Shown here: piece by piece, positions 26,253 to 36,463 of the stretch
Position numbering within the stretch: position 1 is the stretch's first letter
How the letters are laid out: each line of letters begins with the position of its first letter
Origin: Voacanga thouarsii
Taxonomy: Eukaryota; Streptophyta; Magnoliopsida; Gentianales; Apocynaceae
NCBI GenBank assembly: GCA_026120185.1
Contig: JANUWF010002022.1
Coordinates: forward strand, 1,410,001-1,474,000
Reading direction: 5' to 3'
Length of the DNA stretch: 64,000 nucleotides
Notes under the pieces: model-generated
Seen by the model: the letters and a program-made list of their open reading frames with translations, nothing else
What the model was told of the DNA's origin: nothing
The model's database searches: none
Position numbers and translations under genes: made by a program

Positions 26253-27412
26253 GAAGGACTAGCCTTTTTATGAGCTCAGTCGAAAACTTGGTTGGTTCAA
26301 TACATTCATCTTCAAATCAAACCTGCAAGTGAAGCCTAATTTAGAAGTCTGAGTTCACTTTATATGGTAGATTATAAATCCAATTCTATGGTGCAGTTTA
26401 AATAGACATTTCCTCCTTGAAAATCATTTGATACACTAGTCATTCTAGGCGCATTCTAGACAAAATTACACATTACATAAGCATAAATAAAATTTTAGAG
26501 AAAATAATGTATAGTTTAAAAATTTTGAGCTACTTAACTATATAACAGGAGTGAAAAACTAAAAGGGTTAAAGAAATTCAAGATTTAGTGCTAATTAAAT
26601 GGATCTAATCACAACTTGTGAGTTGTAACACACCTAGACAATAGGTTGGAAATGTACACAGCAATAGAATGATGAAAAGTCTCTGTTTCTTTTCTTAGTT
26701 CATATGATTTTTCCCTCAAACGAAAAGAAAAGTCTTTGCTGAGTTTTTCATTACAACCGGGCAAGTTGTAATTTATTTTCAATAATTAAATTGGCAATTA
26801 AATTGACACGGCATTTTTTAGTGTTGAAGCAGACATATGATGTTGAATCTCGAAAAGTCTGGTTTTGATCCAAAAGCCGATTTTTTCTTAGAAATTGTTC
26901 AAATTTGGAAACCATGGCTGCTAAATGCTCCTCCTTTATAGATAGTCTCTACACAGCATTTAAATGAAATTCTTTTGGTTGTAATTAGCCAGTTTGGAGC
27001 CATCTCTCCTGTTTCCATGACTTTCAATCTAAACTTGATTCATTTTCTCTTCCTTTTGATCTCACGTCCATCCGTTTTGGTCCTCTTTCCCTTGTGATTA
27101 TTGGAGTAGGAATATAATTTTTTGTAGTTCTACTTCTCACACATTGAATTTACTTCTGATGAGATAAAATTTTGGAGTAATAAATTTGATGTAGGAACGA
27201 AGAAAACAAGATCTAGGCAAAAAAAAAAAAAAAAAAGAGTCATAATGCAAGTTTGATATGGTTTCAGATTCATACGCTTGAGAAATTTACCGTATATGTA
27301 CAAATGGATTTGAGATAGTGTAGGACATGTTTAATTATGAATTGGGTTGGATTAATAGTGAAATTAAGAAAGAATAGAAAAAGTTTGGCATTTTATGGAC
27401 TATGGACTGGTG

Positions 27413-27488
27413 GACCAAGTGCATTAATGAGTTGTACCGTTCAACTTGTATTGCACGCAGTACAAATTACTAATGCCTTTGGTCCATG
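27413..27488. repeat. Imperfect inverted repeat
   Basis: TGGACCAAGTGCATTA pairs with TAATGCCTTTGGTCCA about 45 nt later. Nested TGGACTATGGAC and GGTCCATGGACC words extend the symmetry. It could be a small MITE-like palindrome; no target duplication was identified. Confidence 0.4.
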
Positions 27489-27661
27489 GACCATTGGTCC
27501 AAGTTAGAAATTTTCTTTTATTAATGATTCATCAATTCCAAAAAGGACAGCACAAATATTTGCACCTAATGGAAGTTTATGTATCATGTAATAGAGGCGT
27601 TAAGTCCAACATCTTGGAGCAGTGAAGATGTTGACAGAAGATTTGTGGATTCTTACAATTA

Positions 27662-28084
27662 GGCATGGGCATGGTTGACAAACCTTTGGTTGGTGGTTGA
27701 TCAACCTCCGATTGACGGTTGGTCAAAATGGTAAGCCTCAACTTTAAACCTCCAACCCCAATTTCACGGTTTGGCAGTTAACGGTTGCGGTTGGCCAACT
27801 TCTGGTTTAGCAGTTTTTAATTTTTTAATTTTTATAATTTTTTATAAAAAATATAAAAAATATGAAAAATAAGTAAACAAAGTTACAAACAAAACACACG
27901 TGCGCGCGCGCACACACACACATATAAGAGTTTTAACATAATTTTAATTTTATAAAATTAAGTTGCTTACGTATCCTCTTAAGATATAGTGGAATCAAAG
28001 CTCTCGTAGCTCTCTTATCTTTTAATCCTTTTTTATCTTTAATGGTCTTCACTTTTGGCTGTTGTAGTTCTTTCTGTGTCTACG
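27662..28084 (+). mobile_element. hAT-like DNA transposon end
   Basis: It opens with TAGGCATGGGCATGG followed by repeated GGTTG..CAACC words (GGTTGGTGGTTGATCAACC, ACGGTTGCGGTTGG), as is usual at plant hAT termini. Later TTGCTTACGTATCCTCTTAAG and CAAAGCTCTCGTAGCTC resemble hAT subterminal sequence. No transposase is present, and the right side is cut by an Athila-like gag at about 28085. The call is by terminal style only. Confidence 0.4.
27898..27921. repeat. Short (CG)n-(CA)n microsatellite
   Basis: CACGTGCGCGCGCGCACACACACACA type tract inside the hAT-like fragment. Confidence 0.85.
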
Positions 28085-28103
28085 TCCAAAAATTCTTCAA
28101 ACA

Positions 28104-28316
28104 TTGGGATGCAAAGGACTCAACCACCTCTGCCTTACAACGTCCCACCAACTAAACCATCCTTTCGAGGAACTGGTCACCAAGCTGGTAAGTGTGACAG
28201 AAACACGGTTCCAAGTAATTGATGCAACCACAAGAAATTTGGAGGCATCCATGCACAACCTTGAGGGTCAAATTGGACAGTTAGCCAAACCCCTTGGTGA
28301 TCATCAACTGGGTTAA
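28104..28316 (+). pseudogene. Athila-like gag C-terminal fragment
   Basis: A 70-codon frame. TETRFQVIDATTRNLEASMH and NLEGQIGQLAKPLGD match the conserved end of Athila/Tat gag (SLENQIGQLAK-type motif). The upstream part of gag is absent; the sequence before 28085 is hAT-like. Protease and RT do not follow. Confidence 0.75.
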
Positions 28317-29550
28317 CTTCTAGGCAACACGGAGACCAACCCATGGGACTAAGACCGTAGGAAACGCTGATTTTGAGCTCCTTTAGGTTTTTGCTGAATA
28401 ATCTTTTTTAATTCTCATTTTGTTTTATTTATTTAGCTATAAGACTGCATGCTTCGTATGATTTTGTGTTCTTTTGTCTTTATTTTGATTAAAATGCATC
28501 ATTGAAAAAAAAAGGTGATTTTTCGGCCAGAGCTGACCTACTACTGGGCCAAACTCGTGGCCTGGCTGCCGAGTCAGCATGGCCTAATAGTGAAGCGTGG
28601 GCAGAACAGGTCCGGCACCAAGCCCAGTCCATGGGCCCGACGCCCGGCCCGTTTGGCCGCCATGCTAAAAATGACCCTCTTGGCCCTTTTTTCTCGAAAA
28701 ACTCTTATCTCTCTCAAAATTTCTCTCAACCCATTGTTGAGTTCATTTTCAAAGCACCGCCGAATCACTTTCTATACCTCCAAAACACAAAATCTTCACT
28801 TTGTTCTTGAAAGTTTGGATCAAAACATGGAAAAATCTAATCTTTTCTCCCAAAATCCATTTTTCAATCCTTCCATTGGGAGCACGATTTCTTCAAACCT
28901 TTTTCATAGAATCATTAGCCATGCATTAGAGATCATTGTGGTATAAATTTTCTACACTTTCTATGATTAAATTTTTTCTTATGAATTTTGGGTAGTTTTC
29001 TATGCATTTTTGGATGAAAATTCTTGAATTTTTTATAGTGAAGAATTTGATTGTTAAGATTGCTTGCTTTAAGCTTTCGTTGGCATGAGAATACCATTAA
29101 TATTGCTTTATGATTAATGCCATTGATATTTTACACCTTTTTGGAAGTAATTGAGCATGCATGCTTTGTGATTAATTTTTGGGGTAAAGGATACTTGTTC
29201 AGTGTTTCACTTAGCCTTATGCTGATAAGCTTTGCATTGTGATATAAACGGTATGGCTTCTTGAGCATTATAATTCTAAGCTGAATATGGTTTCATTGAG
29301 CAATATTGAACATTGCGGATTTGATCAAGCTTGTTGATATGGTGTTTGGATTGGCATATATCTTACTTTCTTACAGGTTTGTTAGAGGACATTGAGTGGT
29401 GTTTACTGATTATCTTGTGGTGTTTTGTGTTGATAGGTGGTGGTGGTGGTGTTGTAATTGTGAGAAGGGTGAGAATTGAGCATTTTATTGTAAAGAGTAA
29501 GTTGAGAGACTCATATTTTTTTGTTCTACCATCTTTCTTCATCCTTCCAT

Positions 29551-30757
29551 CATGTCTAGACGATATAGAGGGTTAACCCCGGGGGCTATGAGAGCTCGAG
29601 ATGCATCATCCTCCATACCTTCTTTTGAGCCACTACCTACCCAACCTACCCAATTTTCTGATCCAATGTGTAAAATCTGGTATGACAGGCACCAGCATAA
29701 TAAAATTATAGTAGAAAAGTGATGCAACCTATCTTTAGACAATTCCCTAGATCTTTCTACTATGTTTAGGTGCTTGGGGTGTGAACCCATTTTTAGAATG
29801 GAAGGTCCATATTGTCCTGTGTGTGAGAGAGAGTTTTATACCAACATGCAAGACAAAAAGAAAAACACTCTCCAAGTGGTATCCCCCATGGCCAAAGGGA
29901 TTCCCATGGAGTTTGACAGGGCTAGACTAGCTAGAATTTTGGGAGTCCTAGATGAGGGATAGTAGATAGCTATGGACCATAATAACCAAAAGATAATCTC
30001 TGAGCCTGCATGGGATGTGGGGGCTATAAGGGCTAGTTTTTGAATGAGGAGAAAAGGGGAAATAGGTCAAAACTGGTATTACTCCAATAATGACCTTGAG
30101 GCTCAGTAGCATGCCCTAGTCTATATCTTTGCTTTCAATATCGATCCCAAGGCTAGTGGCTTCAATAAGTCTAGGGTCCCTGACCTTTATATTCTACATA
30201 AGATGAGGAACCATGAGCTTATTCCCTTTACTCCAATTATCATTAACTCCATGCAAGAAGTTGTGGCCTCTAACATTGCAACCAAAGCCCTCAAATTTCC
30301 TTTCATTAGTATGTGTATTCTAAGAGACTTTGGAGTACGGCTGGATGGAGAGCTAAATGAGCCTATTACTGACTGTGGCCTAGTGACGGAACCTATCTTG
30401 GTTTAGTGTGGGTATCACTACGATGAGAGCGCCAAGAGGTAGAAAAGGCCATATGAGGTGTAGTACCCCGGAAGGAAGGAGCTTCACCCTAATAGGAAGG
30501 AGAAAGAGGAGCCACCTGCTAGACTTGCCCCTCATGCCACTAGCTTTCATTCACGGACTGATTTTGAGCCACACATGGAGGCTTAGATGAAGACGCAAAT
30601 GACTCTCCTCCTCCAGCTTCGCGACTCTATTGCTAACTTTCGTCAACACTAGGAGGTCCAAAATAAAAAATTGGCCGCTTTGATCCAGCACGTTACTGGT
30701 GCTTCGTCCAGTCGCGTAGCTGACGATGATGACACTAATGAAAAGGATGATTCTTGA
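29551..30757 (+). pseudogene. Athila-type env-position ORF relic (putative plant transposon protein domain)
   Basis: A frame starting MSRRYRGLTPGAMRARDASS runs with stops and shifts to KDDS-stop at 30757, roughly 400 codons. The middle has GPYCPVCEREFYTNM and GIPMEFDRARLARILGVLDEG. This matches the conserved core of the putative plant transposon protein domain, the REFY and LDR..LA.ILG.P.EG pattern found in the ORF after pol in Athila-type elements. A later block (NSMQEVVASNIATKAL, ILRDFGVRLDGELNE) continues the family pattern. The product's role is unknown; its env-like label comes from position. Stops show that it is dead. Confidence 0.65.
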
Positions 30758-32408
30758 CTACTATTTTGTATTTTATTTTTATTTTCTGTTATTTCTTTTT
30801 CTTTAGAATTTTAATGACCTTTACTAGTTTGTAGGTATCTTTTCTTTTCTTTTATTTTCTATTTTCTTTTTCTATATTTATGTTTTTCTTTGTTTATTTC
30901 TTTTCTTTTAGTAAGTACTCTTGTAATGACCATTCCTTGAGGTGGCTTCAAACATGATAGCATGACGATATCATGGAAGTATCTTCTTTACTTTATTCTT
31001 CTTCTTTATTCATCTTGGTCTTCTTGACTATACTTTTATTATTCTATCTTTGGCCATTGAAGATAATATCCAATTTAAGCGCGCTGCAGCATGTGGCAGG
31101 GGGGGAGAATAAGGTTGAAGAAGTGCTTTTCCATATCATTTTGTGATAAGTTTTTCAAAAATTTCAGTGATTTCATTGTTAAGCAATGTCGCAATTCTTT
31201 TTCTTACTTGGATATGCATTTTGTCATTCATTAGGTGGATTTTGATGAAATTGGTTTTATTGGATAAGATATTTGTCAAGACTTGAGAATTTTGATTAAT
31301 CTTGTTTATGCATTGGTATTTGAATGTTATTTGACTTATCTAATTGAAATATAGAAGATATGATAAATATGAGAATAGTTTATTGGCTAATTCTTATATT
31401 ATGAGTTTAAATTTTGCTAGCTTTGAGTTATGATGAAAAATGTGAGTTGAAAAAAGATCTTTGAGAGGAAAGATTGCGGAAAATGCTGAAATTTTTTGAT
31501 TTGAGTTGAAAAAAAAAACAATAAGTGGAAAAACACTATTGTTGGTGTGAATTGAGAAAAAAAAAAAATGCTCTTATTGATGATGATTGAAGACCTTTAG
31601 CTAAAAAGTGGGTCAATATGGAGAGAAGTAGCAAGTGAATTCGGTGTACTTTCTTGAGGCTATCCCGAAGGTAAAAAGTCAAGAAAGATCATAGAAAGAA
31701 TGAATTGTTGGAAACAATGATGAGTGATGACTGTAAAGGGGGCTAATATGGTGTGTGAAGAGAATTCTATGCACTTGAGACTATTAATTCCCTAAGTTGT
31801 TGAAAAAACATTTGAGTGCTTTCCTCACATCATAACTTGAGTGTGCAATTTTTGGATTTATAATTCTTGAGTTAGTAGATGGCTTGACTTACGTGATTCA
31901 TATTATCTATATTTTTTACTTAAAGAGTGAAAAAATCTTCTTAGACTAAGGTAATCACTTGATTAATTTGACTTCAAGAATTGTGTGATGTCTTGTTCAA
32001 TGTTTCAAAGTTTATAGTGTTTTAAAGGGTATGAATGACAAGAGTTGTATCTAAAGTTTGAAAGGAAGGCATGATCTTTGCTATGGTGAAGAAATTTTTG
32101 AATAAATAAGAATTTGTCTTTTCTTGGACTAAAATGTTTTGCTTGGGGACAAGCAAATGTTCAAGTATGAGAATATGTGATAGGAGTTAAAATCACCATT
32201 CTTCTCTTAGTTATTTGAGGTTGTTTTAAGATACATTTGTTGAAATAACTAGGCATATTCCTTCCCATTTGACATTTTGCTTGTAAAATGTGTTTTTCGC
32301 AAATATGTGCAGATTTAAGTAAAAATCAAGCAGAAAAGTGCACATGACCAGAATAGACCTGGCGTCGGGTTCATTCTACTCCAGTAGAAGAAATTGAGCT
32401 AAGTTGAT

Positions 32409-32550
32409 GAGTGCTTTCTTTTTTCTTTGTCTAAAGGAAAAGAAGACAGGCTTGTCTTTCTTTTTTAGCACTCATAGACAAGCTCTAGAAAGCATTCATA
32501 GTCAAGCCTCTTTCTAAAAGAAAAGAAGACAAAGAGAAAAGAAAGCACTC
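32409..32550. repeat. Snap-back inverted duplication inside the LTR
   Basis: GAGTGCTTTCTTTTTTCTTTGTC-like sequence at 32409-32431 is the near-perfect reverse complement of 32528-32550. The enclosed part repeats GACAAGC and CACTCAT words in both orientations. The sequence is derived from the LTR's own TCTATGAGTGCTTTC block, copied forward and inverted into U3. Confidence 0.6.
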
Positions 32551-32830
32551 ACTGGAGAATTCTAGAATAAACTAGGTGCCAAGTTTGGCAAGTGCACCTG
32601 GCACCAGGTCCATATTGTCTACTAAGGAGAAACGAACAAAAAAATAGAGCAAAAATAAGGGAAGAACAGAATGCACCTGGTGCCAGGTGGGTCGAAGTTA
32701 ATCAGCACCAGGTCTGTTCTGGAGGCTGAAATTCTGTACGCGAAACTAGGGCTTATCCAATAATTTTGGTATTTTCCTACTCCTACTCGGCTAAAACTTC
32801 ATTAGCTATGAAATTAATATCTAAGAGGCC

Positions 32831-32837
32831 TATAAAA
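32831..32837 (+). promoter_or_regulatory. TATA box of the Athila-like LTR
   Basis: GGCCTATAAAAGCAC. The same box sits at 13147-13141, 23040-23034, 53824-53818 and 58324-58318 on the minus strand, always about 100 nt downstream of the GGCGCC cluster. Confidence 0.6.
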
Positions 32838-33814
32838 GCACAGGAGAATACAAGGGTTTCAAATATACAACATAGATAGGTGAATCAAGGGCAGAAATTC
32901 TAAATATCTCATTGAAAGAGGAGTTCACCTAAATCAAAGAGGATTGTTCAAGAAATTCTTGAAGAAAGAAGAAAGATGCTTATCTATGAGTGTTTTCTTT
33001 TCTCATTGTCTTCCTTTAGTAATGATGTATTCGATGTTTTTATTGTAATTCAACATTATTTTGGGATTCATCATTTTGTATTAATTTAGCTATTTGATCA
33101 ATTCTTTGTCATCTTTGGTGTTTGATTACTTGATTTCGTTCGTTATTGATGCTAGTCCTTCTAATTGACTTGGGATGACGATGTTAGGAGTCTCATTGCA
33201 TTGATTTCCTATTTGTCTAATCTTAATGGACTTGAGCAATGAAGTTAAGGTTATAGGACTAAGTAATTGAAGATTAGTTGATTTCACCTCGAGCAAAGGG
33301 TTATTAGCTAATTTCATGCTTATAAGGAATTAAGCCTAATACATGTTTTGGTTATGTTAGCTTGATTGTCAAATCTGTTAATTTTATCAAAATATAGGAC
33401 TCAATGGATTGGAAAACGAAGTAGGATTTATCTAAGTAGAATCATGACTTGTGGGACGATTGAATTTTACTTTATATTCATTCAGGATGCCAAGATGATA
33501 ATTAGTTGAGAGAGTTGCTAGTTGATTCATTGCCATGTTTTCTATGGTAATTGTTCAAATTACATAAACCTACATTCTTGAGTTGTATATATTTCATTGT
33601 TCTTCTTTTTATTCTTTTCTTATTTTATTTGGGACAGTTTAGCAATGAAAGAAAAGTTATTAGTATGTACTTGCTCCTTCAAGGATTGATACTCGTTAAT
33701 TTCATATACTATGCTTGCGATGAATATATTTGCTCACATGTGTATTTTGGGATTAATGTTTTAAGGGATGGATTTAAATTTGATGATTTTTATATACCCA
33801 AAATTTATGCATCA

Positions 33815-33934
33815 CTTAGTCCATGTGAACCATCACACTTGATTGCACCAACTCCAATTATATTAGGAGATGCGAGATTCGAACCGTGGTCCGGAGGTAG
33901 TGCAATGCGCGCACTTAACTGCTAGGCCAAACTT
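33815..33934 (-). mobile_element. tRNA-derived SINE head, tail truncated
   Basis: The minus strand reads GGCCTAGCAGTTAAGTGCG (box A-like, near 33930-33910), and about 40 nt later GGTTCGAATCTCGC (box B, 33880-33866), then a GATGGTTCACATGG body. This is the internal RNA polymerase III promoter layout of plant tRNA-derived SINEs. The body ends at the Athila-like LTR border (33814), so the tail is lost. It is not a tRNA gene: no full cloverleaf can be drawn. Confidence 0.65.
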
Positions 33935-34217
33935 CAGGGTTGATTATATCTTTTTCTTATTACTATTTAAACTATTTGTAGAGTTTTATTTAAATTTTTT
34001 AAAAATATTAGCATTATAACAAAATATAATGATCAAATTAATTTTACTATTAAAACAAACAATTCAATATAATAAGTTATTTTGTATACTTATATAATTT
34101 TAAAAGTCTATATACTATTAATTGTGTCAGCATTTTTAATAAATTATATTATCGGTTTTATTAAATAATATTATACACCGATCAATTAGAAAAAAAAGAC
34201 TCATACATTATATTTTC
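33935..34217. other. A/T-rich stretch without recognised features
   Basis: About 280 nt of very A/T-rich sequence between the SINE and the (AT)n tract. I see no frame, repeat unit or known element. Confidence 0.5.
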
Positions 34218-34288
34218 TACATATATATATATATATATAAATGTATATGAATATATGTGTGTGAATATATTAATTTATTCATATATTC

Positions 34289-34320
<32 letters not shown>

Positions 34321-34440
34321 ATGTATATGTATGTACGTATGTGTGTATATATAGATGTATATGTATTTTAATATATATATATATATATATAGTGTATATA
34401 TGCATATATGCTTATGTGTATAGACACATATATATTAGGG
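34218..34440. repeat. (AT)n-rich microsatellite, left of the viral insert
   Basis: Interrupted (AT)n and (GTAT)n tracts. Translations give Ile-Tyr-His repeats that are not genes. Confidence 0.95.
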
Positions 34441-34640
34441 AGTAATTGCAAAAGGTTTTGGAGGCCATATTATAAATATTTAAAAATTTAGTAACCAATC
34501 TAAAATTTTTTATGGTCATAAATTTTTTATGAACAAATTGCAAAATTTTTGGAGGGGTGATTTTATAAATATTAGAAAATTCAAGGATCAATTTAAAGTT
34601 TTTAGTGTTAATTTTGAAAATATAAAAAATTTAGGGACCA
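34441..34640. repeat. Degenerate AGGGACCAATTT-type repeat, left copy
   Basis: Three loose units of AAATTGCAAAATTTTTGGAGG..ATTTTATAAATATT.AAAA with TTTAGGGACC at the border. The same unit recurs in the same orientation at 43441-43735 on the far side of the viral insert. Confidence 0.5.
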
Positions 34641-35011
34641 GTATGTATTAAAATATTGCACTCAGTTGTATTAAGGAGTACAACATCTTTCCCAAAAAAA
34701 GCCAGTTCGGGAGGTCTTCTTCTTCTAGTAGTTCTAAGTAGAGGATTAGGATTGGTGTATGGATGTACAGCAGTCCTTGGTGGATGTCCTCCTAGGTCAT
34801 AAACCATAGGTCTAGGTTCTAATTCTGGATAGAAGACATTATATGGTCTGGACTGGGAGGTTGAAGTAGTAGATTGCTCCATTAAGTTTGTACCGGATAT
34901 ATGAGAAATATCTGTGTCAGCTTCAGATATGGTAGAGTAAGTTTCAGAAATTTCTTCTGATTCTATAGTAAATGGAATATAGACTGGAACCTTATAGGCT
35001 ATAATTTCCAA
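34631..35011 (-). pseudogene. Viral ORF3 segment between movement and coat regions
   Basis: A 126-codon stretch continuing ORF3 downstream of the movement domain, in a different frame from it (a frameshift lies near 35150). The first codon listed is TTG, and the frame is in fact open further upstream. The composition is Ser/Thr/Glu-rich, then Pro-rich with a basic cluster (RTTRRRRPPE). That fits a linker before the coat domain. It ends at the insert border, so the coat domain itself is not present. Confidence 0.6.
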
Positions 35012-35147
35012 TTTTATTCCAAATCTAAGTTTATATCCTTCTGGGAGTTTTCCTGACTCTAGGTTAGTTTGTTCCTGTTGGGATATTTCTTTCTGAGAAA
35101 AATACCTTCCTATTTCTTTTGGGAAATATAGGAATTCTTCTATATCA

Positions 35148-36119
35148 TCAAATACTCATCCTTCCATCAACTAATGATGGATTGTGAATATCCATTTCTT
35201 CTTCTAGCTCATCTTCATTTTGATGTGCTAAATTGACATAGTTTGCAAATCTAACACTTAATGTTCCATCTGGATTTGCATAAGTAATATTTTCAGTAGG
35301 TATGATAGGAACTTTGTGTTCCTCTCTTAACCTAAAAGTCCATTGTAAACCTGTAAGAGATTCAGACACTGTTCTTCTTGGAGGAATAAATCTTATTCCT
35401 TTGGAAGATAGAACATGAATAATATCATCTATTTTTAGTTTGTAGGAAATAGACATATTATTCATTGTTTTCCCTAAGAAAATCATATCAAGTTGGATAT
35501 TTGAACCTTCAAACTGTCCATATCCTCTAGTTTTAACCAAGACTTTAATATGTTTACAAAAATCTTTAATTGTTATATTAAAGTTAGGGCAAACATAAGT
35601 AATTCCAAGATTATTATTCAAATATACTTCAAGCATACCAGTAATTTGGTTAGACTGATTTGAAAATCTCGAATCATAAAGGATAAGTAAAACTTTACCT
35701 CCTTTGCTTTTCATTGTAAGTCCTCTAAGTCCAATAATTATTAATCCTAAATAGATATAAGTATGATCTCTAGAGAGTAAAAGTCTTGATGATTCTTCTG
35801 TCATTAGAGTCATTCTTATCTCCTAGCCATCAGGAATCTGCAAAGGTTGTGTTCTCTGATGTCTGAACAAGGAAGTAGTACTACTGAACCTGTTTACACC
35901 ATACATGGTTCTAGCTTGCATAGATCTTAACTGTTGGAAAGAGAAAATTGTTAAAACTTGGTTAATATCCACCATATTTTCAAGAGTTTAGGAGGAGGTT
36001 TCTGAATTAGAACTAGATCCTCTTCTAAGGATGTGACTTAGGAAATTATCCATAGTCATTGTTTTCATTCTCTGGGTACTTTCTAGAGTCCTTGAAGTAC
36101 CTGAAAAAGATCTATTCAT
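35148..36119 (-). pseudogene. Viral ORF3 N-terminus with movement-protein domain
   Basis: The ATG at 36119-36117 overlaps the end of ORF2 by 8 nt. The frame continues to 35148 with two in-frame stops (35990-35988 and 35825-35823) and no frameshift, so 221 codons from 35813 remain open. The open part shows the 30K-superfamily movement-protein pattern of caulimovirids: an early YIYLGLIIIGLRGL strand, the LYDSRF aspartate motif, a TPNF-like strand near residue 75, an H-K-V-x-K-T-R-G-Y helix-strand step, and the VLSSKGI block. In the family this protein forms tubules or gates plasmodesmata for cell-to-cell spread. The frame is then lost by a frameshift near 35150. Confidence 0.82.
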
Positions 36120-36462
36120 CTTTATAGGTTAGAAATTTAGTGTTATTAGGTCTATGCCTAACTTGCTGGCCTGTAGACATTTTAGCCAGATCTGCATTAA
36201 TTTTATCTAATGCGTTTTTCCAAGAAGTAGCTTCTTGGTTTTTCAAAGAGTCGGATATCTTCATGACTTCTCTTTCAAGCCTTGTTAATCTGTTATGCAA
36301 GGAGCTGATCATTGCAATAATAACATTATTTTGCTGAATTAAAACCTTATCAGTTTTAGATACAGCTTCTGAAGTATTCATATATCCAGAAAATTCCAGA
36401 TTACCTTTAAATTTAGAGGCATTGTCTATTGCCTCATCAAAGTACGTGTTTTCAAAATCCAT
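36112..36462 (-). CDS. Viral ORF2-like protein with coiled coil (116 aa, frame intact)
   Basis: An open frame of 116 codons starting 1 nt after the ORF1 stop (TAA-A-ATG) and overlapping ORF3 by 8 nt. This tight packing is typical of leaky-scanning translation in badnaviruses and tungroviruses. Residues ~45-75 (SLHNRLTRLEREVMKISDSL) form a heptad pattern, and the C-terminus is basic. Badnavirus and tungrovirus ORF2 proteins are small, coiled-coil, nucleic-acid-binding and virion-associated. Size and layout match, although sequence identity could not be tested. Whether this intact frame is expressed in the plant is unknown. Confidence 0.65.
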   Translation of the reverse strand: MDFENTYFDEAIDNASKFKGNLEFSGYMNTSEAVSKTDKVLIQQNNVIIAMISSLHNRLTRLEREVMKISDSLKNQEATSWKNALDKINADLAKMSTGQQVRHRPNNTKFLTYKDE

Positions 36463-36463
36463 T

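Larger units (their letters stand above)
25243..27661. other. Low-repeat stretch without a recognisable gene
   Basis: No LTR, transposon or long frame was recognised. It holds a promoter-like relic (25510-25640), a G-rich tract (26232-26252), an A18 tract (27220-27237) and an imperfect inverted repeat (27413-27488), described separately. This is the part of the window that looks most like unique host DNA. Confidence 0.5.
28085..33814 (+). mobile_element. Athila-like retrotransposon, 3' half with env-position ORF
   Basis: On the plus strand: a gag end (28104-28316), then without any pol a ~1.2 kb env-position frame (29551-30757), a G-rich internal tract (31098-31106), a hairpin (32138-32157) and a full 3' LTR (32178-33814). 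It belongs to the same family as 12184-23437 and 53090-58852. The 5' LTR and most of gag-pol are missing, either deleted or never captured. 30760-32137 is non-coding 3' sequence, colinear with 13620-14937 of the minus-strand relative. Confidence 0.8.
32178..33814 (+). repeat. 3' LTR of the plus-strand Athila-like element
   Basis: TGATAGGAGTTAAAATC ... AAATTTATGCATCA, 1.64 kb. A GGCGCC/GGTGCC motif cluster lies at 32350-32730, a TATAAAA box at 32831-32837, and the CTTATCTATGAGTGTTTTC block at 32970. It is followed directly by SINE sequence, not a primer site. It is longer than the siblings because of a hairpin-forming insertion (32409-32550). Confidence 0.82.

Noticed and set aside
28502..28946. 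Overlapping 102- and 143-codon frames on the plus strand
   Set aside because: They lie in the non-coding spacer between gag end and env-position ORF; overlapping frames without motifs, probably GC-richer leader sequence.
33866..33934. Possible tRNA gene (box A and box B present)
   Set aside because: No complete cloverleaf or anticodon arm; spacing and downstream body fit a SINE head.
34217..34445. Open frames rich in Tyr-Ile-His on both strands
   Set aside because: Translation of (AT)n/(GTAT)n microsatellite.
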